Source: Sphingobium sp. BYY-5 | GTDB taxonomy: Bacteria; Pseudomonadota; Alphaproteobacteria; Sphingomonadales; Sphingomonadaceae | Length of the DNA stretch: 64,000 nucleotides | Direction: 5' to 3' | NCBI RefSeq assembly: GCF_022758885.1 | Contig: NZ_JALEBH010000002.1 | Location: 372,001-436,000, forward strand | Shown here: in pieces, positions 59,408 through 64,000 of the stretch | Numbering within the stretch: the first letter of the stretch is position 1 | Layout of the letters: the number at the start of each line of letters is the position of its first letter | The notes under the pieces: model-generated | What the model was told of the DNA's origin: nothing | The model's database searches: none | What the model saw: only the letters and a program-made list of their open reading frames with translations | Program-made: the position numbers and the translations under genes

Positions 59408-62323
59408 TTAGAAATTGACCGTCGCCCCGAAGAAGATGTTCCGGCCCAGCGAGTCATAGACGCCCGGATAGGTGTTTCCGTTGCCGAAGGACGACAGAAT
59501 GCCGGCGGCTAGTGCAGGCGGGTCCTTGTCGAACATATTGTTGACACCGGCGCGTATGGTCAATTGCTTGCCGATCGACTGGGTCAGCGACAGGTCGAAA
59601 TAATTATAGTCGTCAATCTTGCGGTTGATGACGCTGGACGGCGAACCGTTCAGCAGAGTATTATCCGACAGGCTGGACAATGTCGTGCCGCCGATATGGC
59701 GCCAGGACAGGGAAAGCACCGTATCGCTCGGCGCCATCCAGCTAAAGCGGGCCACGTGCCGCCATTCGGGCGAAGGCTGGCCGCAGGTATAACCGAACAT
59801 GCCCTTGCAGTCATAGCTGCCCAGCCCCGGCTGCGGCTGCGCCACCTGTTCGGCAAGCCAGGTGCCGACCATGTTGACGTTGACCTTGCCCATCTTGCCG
59901 ATGCCGAACGTATAGTCCGCGGTCACATCGATGCCCGATGTCTTCAAATAGCCGGTGTTGAGCGTGGTCGAGACGATATAGCCGTTCTGGCCGAAGATCG
60001 CACCGGAGCGCGGATCGCGATTGAACAGGCTGCAATAATAAGGATCGCCCGACCTGGTGCATTCACTGATAATCAGCGCCGGGCTGATCGAATTGATATA
60101 GTCCTTTACCTTGATCTTGTAATAGTCGACCGACAGCGAGAAGTTACGCAGCGCACGCGGCGTCAGCACAAAACCGGCGGTGATCGTATCGGCCGTTTCC
60201 GGCTTCAGGTTGCGGTTGCCGCCGCCCAGTGCCGAACAGGTTTCGGCCGGGCACTCGACGATGTTGCCATATTGCGCAGTGGTGACGCCGGTGAGTGCAC
60301 AGGTTTCCGGCGATGCGACCGGGTCCGTACCCGCACATGGATCGGAACCGGCGACGTTGCCGACCGACTGCGACGCGAACAGTTCGGTAATATTCGGCGC
60401 GCGGATCGCGTGATTGTAGCTGGCGCGCAGGCGCACATCATCAACCGGCTGCCAGCTCAACTCGCCCTTGTAAGTCCAGACACCATAGCTCGACTTGTAG
60501 CCGGTCGACTTCTGCTCATTCTTGTAGGAGGAGTAACGCAGACCGCCGTTGATCGTCAGCGAGCGGATGAACGGCATATCCTGGATCAGCGGGATTTCGA
60601 TTTCGCCATAGCCTTCGGTCACGCTGATGATGCCATCGGCATTGGTGCTACCGCCCTGCTGCGCGATCTCGTCGGCGAAGAAGTTCAGCGTTTCGCGGCG
60701 ATGTTCCGCACCCAGCGCGATACCGACGCCCCGGCTGGCCCACGGGCTGGTAATGCCCATCTGGCCCAGGTCGCCGCTCAGCGTGCCGGAGAATATCTGC
60801 TGCGCATTGCGCGAAGACGTATTGCTCGGCGTGAAGAGATAGCTGCCCTGCTCGGCGGTCACGCCGCCTGCGGCGAAGACATTGGCCGGAATGCAGTTCG
60901 GGTCGGTGCCGTCGATCACAGAGCGGCAGGTGGCGACGCCGTTGACGCTGACCACATCCAACGCGCGCTGCGCCTTCACCGCGTCGACATTGTTGAGGTA
61001 GCGTTCCTTGAACCGGACCAGCGAATAGAGATAGTTCACATCATAGCTGAACCCGCTACCCAGATCGCCGCGCACACCGGCGGTATAGCGATAATCATTA
61101 TATTTCAGGTCATCGCGGCGCGGCGCGATCGACATGCGATAGCCGACCAGCGCGTCGGCGGTCTGGGCCGTCCCGGCCTTGCTGCCGCACAGGGTCTGTA
61201 ACTGGCTCGCGCTGGCGAGCGGATTGTTGCACGAAATGGCGAAGGGCGACCCCAGGAAGATCGCCGACGGCGCCACCTGCGAAAATGTATGGTCGCGCAT
61301 GAACATGAAGCTGCCATAGACTTCCGCCGCCTTGCTCAGTTCGAACTTGGCGAAGGCGCCCGCGGTGATACGCTCGTCGGAACGCTGGAAATAATTGTCC
61401 GGCGCATAATTATAGGCATAGCTGTTGTCATAAGGGACGAAAGTCTGCGTGCCGTCCCGGTTGTTGGTCAGCGTCCGCCCCTGGGACGCGCCTTCCAGCG
61501 GGACGAAGGTGCCATAGGGCGTGTTGCTCGACCCGCCGCAGAAGAGCGCGGTGCCTGCATCATCCGCCTGTTGCAACGCGCAGGAGGAAACGTCGCGATT
61601 CGACTGGCGGACCGGACTGAAATGGCGATAACCGCCATAGACGGTGATGTTGCCGCGGCCGTCGGCAAAATTCTTGCCCGCCGAAATGGTGATATCCTGC
61701 TTGCCGCCATCCATCACCGACCCGTTGGCCAGGCGATAGCCCTTGTCGTCCAGCAGGCTGCGCACCGCGCCATTATTATTGTCGTGCTGGAAGAAGCCGG
61801 TCTGGGCGTCGATGCGGATGCCGTCCAGATTATCCTTGAGCACGAAATTGACCACGCCCGACATCGCATCGGACCCATAGACGGCCGAAGCGCCGCCGGT
61901 CAGCACATCGACCCGCTCGACCAGGCTGCTGGGAACGAAATTGAGGTTGACCGCCTGCTGCGGCAACATGCGCTGGCCGTTGACCAGCACCAATACGCGG
62001 TTGGAACCCAGATTGCGCAAGTTGATCTTCGACGTGCCGTCCGATCCGTTCGACACATTCTCGTTCTCGGCGGCGGTAAACTGCGGCAGGCGGTTGAGCA
62101 CGCCCTCCACCGTGGTCGCGCCCTGATAGCGAAACTCTTCGGAACCGACGACGGTCTGGGGACTGTTGCTCTCCAGATCCGGGCGCTTGATGCGCGTGCC
62201 GGTGACGACGATTTCACTGGTGCCACCCGCATCCGCAGCCTGCGGTGTTTGAGCATTGGCTGCCCCTGCCAGCAGAGCGGACAAAGCCGCTGCGCAATAA
62301 AATTTCGTGCGGTGATTCCGCAT
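59408..62323 (-). CDS. TonB-dependent receptor, second receptor of the GntR regulon
   Basis: A 971-residue outer-membrane receptor: signal peptide (M-R-N-H-R start, cleavage after A-N-A-Q), TonB-box-like E-I-V-V-T-G-T-R, plug block S-A-V-Y-G-S-D-A-M-S-G-V-V-N-F, and a barrel ending N-I-F-F-G-A-T-V-N-F. It belongs to the same subgroup as the quinate-locus receptor at 14476 rather than that at 35480, so the regulon has two structurally different receptors. GntR site F is 61 nt upstream. It may import a different fragment, for instance galacto- or arabinogalacto-oligosaccharides. Confidence 0.9.
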   Translation of the reverse strand: MRNHRTKFYCAAALSALLAGAANAQTPQAADAGGTSEIVVTGTRIKRPDLESNSPQTVVGSEEFRYQGATTVEGVLNRLPQFTAAENENVSNGSDGTSKINLRNLGSNRVLVLVNGQRMLPQQAVNLNFVPSSLVERVDVLTGGASAVYGSDAMSGVVNFVLKDNLDGIRIDAQTGFFQHDNNNGAVRSLLDDKGYRLANGSVMDGGKQDITISAGKNFADGRGNITVYGGYRHFSPVRQSNRDVSSCALQQADDAGTALFCGGSSNTPYGTFVPLEGASQGRTLTNNRDGTQTFVPYDNSYAYNYAPDNYFQRSDERITAGAFAKFELSKAAEVYGSFMFMRDHTFSQVAPSAIFLGSPFAISCNNPLASASQLQTLCGSKAGTAQTADALVGYRMSIAPRRDDLKYNDYRYTAGVRGDLGSGFSYDVNYLYSLVRFKERYLNNVDAVKAQRALDVVSVNGVATCRSVIDGTDPNCIPANVFAAGGVTAEQGSYLFTPSNTSSRNAQQIFSGTLSGDLGQMGITSPWASRGVGIALGAEHRRETLNFFADEIAQQGGSTNADGIISVTEGYGEIEIPLIQDMPFIRSLTINGGLRYSSYKNEQKSTGYKSSYGVWTYKGELSWQPVDDVRLRASYNHAIRAPNITELFASQSVGNVAGSDPCAGTDPVASPETCALTGVTTAQYGNIVECPAETCSALGGGNRNLKPETADTITAGFVLTPRALRNFSLSVDYYKIKVKDYINSISPALIISECTRSGDPYYCSLFNRDPRSGAIFGQNGYIVSTTLNTGYLKTSGIDVTADYTFGIGKMGKVNVNMVGTWLAEQVAQPQPGLGSYDCKGMFGYTCGQPSPEWRHVARFSWMAPSDTVLSLSWRHIGGTTLSSLSDNTLLNGSPSSVINRKIDDYNYFDLSLTQSIGKQLTIRAGVNNMFDKDPPALAAGILSSFGNGNTYPGVYDSLGRNIFFGATVNF

Positions 62324-62383
62324 TGTCGCGTTCCTCCCTTTTAGGACCGCTCTTTATTGCGATATATGACAGCTCCTGTCAAA

Positions 62384-62397
62384 TACCGTATACGAAA
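62384..62397. promoter_or_regulatory. GntR-type operator, site F
   Basis: TACCGTATACGAAA matches the core at 12 of 14 positions and is centred on the same GTATAC. It lies upstream of the receptor gene (start 62323) in the 349-nt divergent gap 62324-62672, which otherwise shows no gene I can support. Confidence 0.6.
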
Positions 62398-62672
62398 TAT
62401 AATAGACTGATTTGATAGGCCTACGGCAAATCGACCTGCATCGGCCGGGACAGGCAAACGAAAAGGCGTCGCACCAATGGCGTAATAGAGTTGCAAATCC
62501 GGATGATAGGCGGCCAGATCGTACAATCTCGTCAGCGATCCGCTCGACACCAGCTTCGCGCGCCATTATCAGCATATCGCCCCGTCCCTGACGGACCTGC
62601 GCCAGCGAACAACCAATAGATTTGCGCGCCCGCAACATTGTTGCCTCCGCCGATCGACATTATGGTCGCGCC

Positions 62673-63548
62673 ATGCCGACGGTCCCTGTTCCCAGCTTCT
62701 ATCTCTATGGCGAACCCCAACGCAGTGTGGCGGAAGGCTTCGTTCATGTCGAAAACCTGGATGATCGCTCCCGCCCAAGCGAATGGACGATCCGCCCGCA
62801 TGTCCATCACGACCTCAACCATATCATCCTGATCGCCGAAGGCGGCGGCGCGATGCAGGCGGAGGCGACCCAGCTATCCTTCGAAGCGCCCTGCCTGCTG
62901 CTGATACCCGCCGGTATCGTTCATGGCTTTACCTGGCATCAGGAATCGCGCGGCCATGTCACCACCATCGCCGCCAGCTATCTGCGTCATCTCATGGCGC
63001 GCGACACCGAACTCGCGCCGCTTTTCGCCTGCGCACAGGCAGTGGCGCTGCCGAATGAAGAGGGCCAGGACGCCGAAACCGTCATCGCCCGCATGGCCAA
63101 GGAGCTGAGCTGGTCCGGCCCTGGCCGGCGCGCCGCCGTCGAATCCGCTCTGTTGCTGCTCATGGTCCTGGCCCTGCGGCATGTGACGATCGCGAAAGCG
63201 GCGCAATCCGGCACCACACGCCAGGCCGCGCTGGTCGCGCGGCTACGCGAACGGATCGAGCAGCGTTTTCGTCAGCGCGAACCCGTATCGATCCAGGCTG
63301 CGGCGCTGGGCACCAGCCTCACCGCCCTGCGCCAGGCCTGCGCCCGCATCGCGAACAGCTCGCCTGCGCAGATGCTCGATGATCGCGCCCTGCTGGAAGC
63401 CCGTCGGCTGCTGCTGTACTCACAGCTTTCCGTGGCGGAAATCGCCTATGCGGTGGGCTTTGAAGATCCCGCTTATTTCTCCCGCTTCTTCGCCCGGCAT
63501 ATTGGTCAATCGCCGCGCGCCTGGCGCGCCACGCGCGAACGATCCTGA
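62673..63548 (+). CDS. AraC family regulator, PobR-like
   Basis: The 291-residue protein has an N-terminal cupin-type sensor (I-R-P-H-V-H-H-D-L-N-H near residue 48, P-A-G-I-V-H-G-F near 88) and a C-terminal AraC double helix-turn-helix (about residues 190-285, ending S-V-A-E-I-A-Y-A-V-G-F-E-D-P-A-Y-F-S-R-F-F). The opening P-S-F-Y-L-Y-G-E and the cupin pattern resemble PobR, activator of 4-hydroxybenzoate hydroxylase, but no pobA is visible. It is divergent from the TonB receptor and could also activate that gene. ATG 62673 was chosen over the frame start at 62622 because it aligns with family N-termini; its ribosome-binding site is poor. Confidence 0.82.
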   Translation: MPTVPVPSFYLYGEPQRSVAEGFVHVENLDDRSRPSEWTIRPHVHHDLNHIILIAEGGGAMQAEATQLSFEAPCLLLIPAGIVHGFTWHQESRGHVTTIAASYLRHLMARDTELAPLFACAQAVALPNEEGQDAETVIARMAKELSWSGPGRRAAVESALLLLMVLALRHVTIAKAAQSGTTRQAALVARLRERIEQRFRQREPVSIQAAALGTSLTALRQACARIANSSPAQMLDDRALLEARRLLLYSQLSVAEIAYAVGFEDPAYFSRFFARHIGQSPRAWRATRERS

Positions 63549-63553
63549 CCATC

Positions 63554-63649
63554 ATGCACGAAGAAAATCCCTCCATTCGCTGGCGCGCATTGGAAACCTA
63601 TCTTGACCTGCCTGGCCACCGGTCGGCATGGGGCGACGATGACATGTGA
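63554..63649 (+). CDS. Possible 31-residue small protein
   Basis: ATG 63554 opens a short frame (M-H-E-E-N-P-S-I-R-W-R, ending G-D-D-D-M) five nt after the AraC stop and two nt before the next start. It is charged and aromatic, with no membrane segment. Tight spacing on both sides suggests translation, but no ribosome-binding site is clear and I know no relatives. It may only be the leader of the following gene. Confidence 0.25.
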   Translation: MHEENPSIRWRALETYLDLPGHRSAWGDDDM

Positions 63650-63650
63650 C

Positions 63651-63866
63651 ATGATGACCGACCTGATCGTCGCAAGGCTGCTGCGTGACCATGGCAAGAG
63701 CAAGCATCATTGGCGCAAAGTGATCGGTCCGATCCGTCTTTACAGCCGCGAGACACATCCCCATTGCAACTGGACTGCGACACCTACCGGCAGTCTACGG
63801 GATATCGCGCTGATCGAATCCCTGCTCGATGACCTGCGTTTCCTTCACCCGTTGCTCGGTGCCTGA
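63651..63866 (+). CDS. Small conserved hypothetical protein
   Basis: A 71-residue basic protein (start ATG 63651 or the adjacent ATG 63654) with the segment H-W-R-K-V-I-G-P-I-R-L-Y followed by T-H-P-H-C-N-W, a pattern I recall from short uncharacterised proteins in sphingomonads; its function is unknown. The His/Cys cluster could bind a metal. The longer frame from 63603 overlaps the preceding short frame and is less likely. A hairpin terminator follows seven nt after the stop, so the AraC gene and this one may form one transcript. Confidence 0.6.
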   Translation: MMTDLIVARLLRDHGKSKHHWRKVIGPIRLYSRETHPHCNWTATPTGSLRDIALIESLLDDLRFLHPLLGA

Positions 63867-63872
63867 CGCGAA

Positions 63873-63906
63873 GAAGGGCGCGACAGGTTGGCCCGCCGCG
63901 CCCTTC
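63873..63906. terminator. Bidirectional hairpin between convergent genes
   Basis: GAAGGGCGCG and CGCGCCCTTC form a ten-base stem around a 14-nt loop, between the small protein's stop and the stop of the leftward gene at the window end. No long T run follows. Confidence 0.55.
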
Positions 63907-63930
63907 CCTGCGACCCCAGAGGGATAGCGA

Positions 63931-64000
63931 TCAACCCAGTTGCCGTTCCAACTCGCCCAACACGCGATAACAGTCGAACACCTTGGCGACGCTCGAATTG
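63931..64000 (-). CDS. C-terminus of a gene running off the window
   Basis: The minus strand is open from the window edge to a TGA at 63931-63933. The last residues read S-S-V-A-K-V-F-D-C-Y-R-V-L-G-E-L-E-R-Q-L-G, with GC-rich third positions as in real genes here. The end looks helical. Too little is visible to assign a family. Confidence 0.45.
   Translation of the reverse strand, partial: NSSVAKVFDCYRVLGELERQLG

Noticed and set aside
62354..62638. 94-codon minus-strand frame between the TonB receptor and AraC gene
   Set aside because: It covers GntR site F and the promoter, and its residues (Cys/Arg/Ser-rich) look non-coding.

Overview
The window comes from a GC-rich alphaproteobacterium, almost certainly a sphingomonad (Sphingobium, Novosphingobium or Sphingomonas type). 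The reasons are five TonB-dependent receptors in 64 kb, MucR/FadR-type regulators, a fused QuiC-type dehydroshikimate dehydratase, and many secreted plant-polymer enzymes in translationally coupled operons. I see no rRNA, tRNA, CRISPR array, insertion sequence or phage gene.

Layout. 1-3.2 kb: the edge of a pectin-type locus (a FadR-like regulator, DUF4861 and DUF2264 proteins, and the start of a secreted protein at the left edge), with a shared TTATCATATAA site. 3.2-6.3 kb: MFS exporter with a divergent LysR regulator, then a YdfG-like SDR. 6.5-11.6 kb: a large TonB receptor and a patatin lipoprotein. 11.7-23.8 kb: a chlorogenate/quinate locus. It holds two secreted esterases, a lipoprotein propeller, type II dehydroquinase (aroQ), an MFS importer, a TonB receptor, a QsuD-like quinate/shikimate dehydrogenase, QuiC and a TetR regulator. 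Three copies of a TACGAACTAGTTCGTA-like palindrome sit in front of its three operons. 23.9-28.4 kb: an iron-uptake pair (TonB siderophore receptor and PepSY membrane protein) with a divergent LuxR regulator. 28.6-29.4 kb: a cysteine-less MucR with a long basic tail. 29.8-33.1 kb: an aromatic-acid MFS transporter and an eroded L-fucose/L-rhamnose-type pathway (lactonase, FAH hydrolase, and a remnant of an aldo/keto reductase).

33.4-62.3 kb is the most interesting part. A 14-bp operator, TATCGTATACGATA, recurs before 4-hydroxyproline catabolic genes, two TonB receptors, a coupled operon GH127 / Ldh2 oxidoreductase / DUF885 peptidase / GH43, a divergent operon S9 peptidase / DUF5695-like protein / POT peptide transporter, and a GntR regulator gene followed by an amino-acid permease, GH27 and GH2. 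Beta-L-arabinofuranosidase, alpha-galactosidase and beta-galactosidase together with peptidases, a peptide transporter and hydroxyproline epimerase fit one substrate class: plant hydroxyproline-rich glycoproteins (extensins and arabinogalactan proteins). I infer a single GntR regulon that strips the glycans, digests the backbone, imports the peptides and catabolises hydroxyproline.

62.7-64 kb: an AraC/PobR-like regulator, a small conserved protein and the 3' end of a gene that runs off the window. Two copies of a ~125-bp palindromic repeat occupy the two convergent gene gaps at 33.2 and 59.3 kb.
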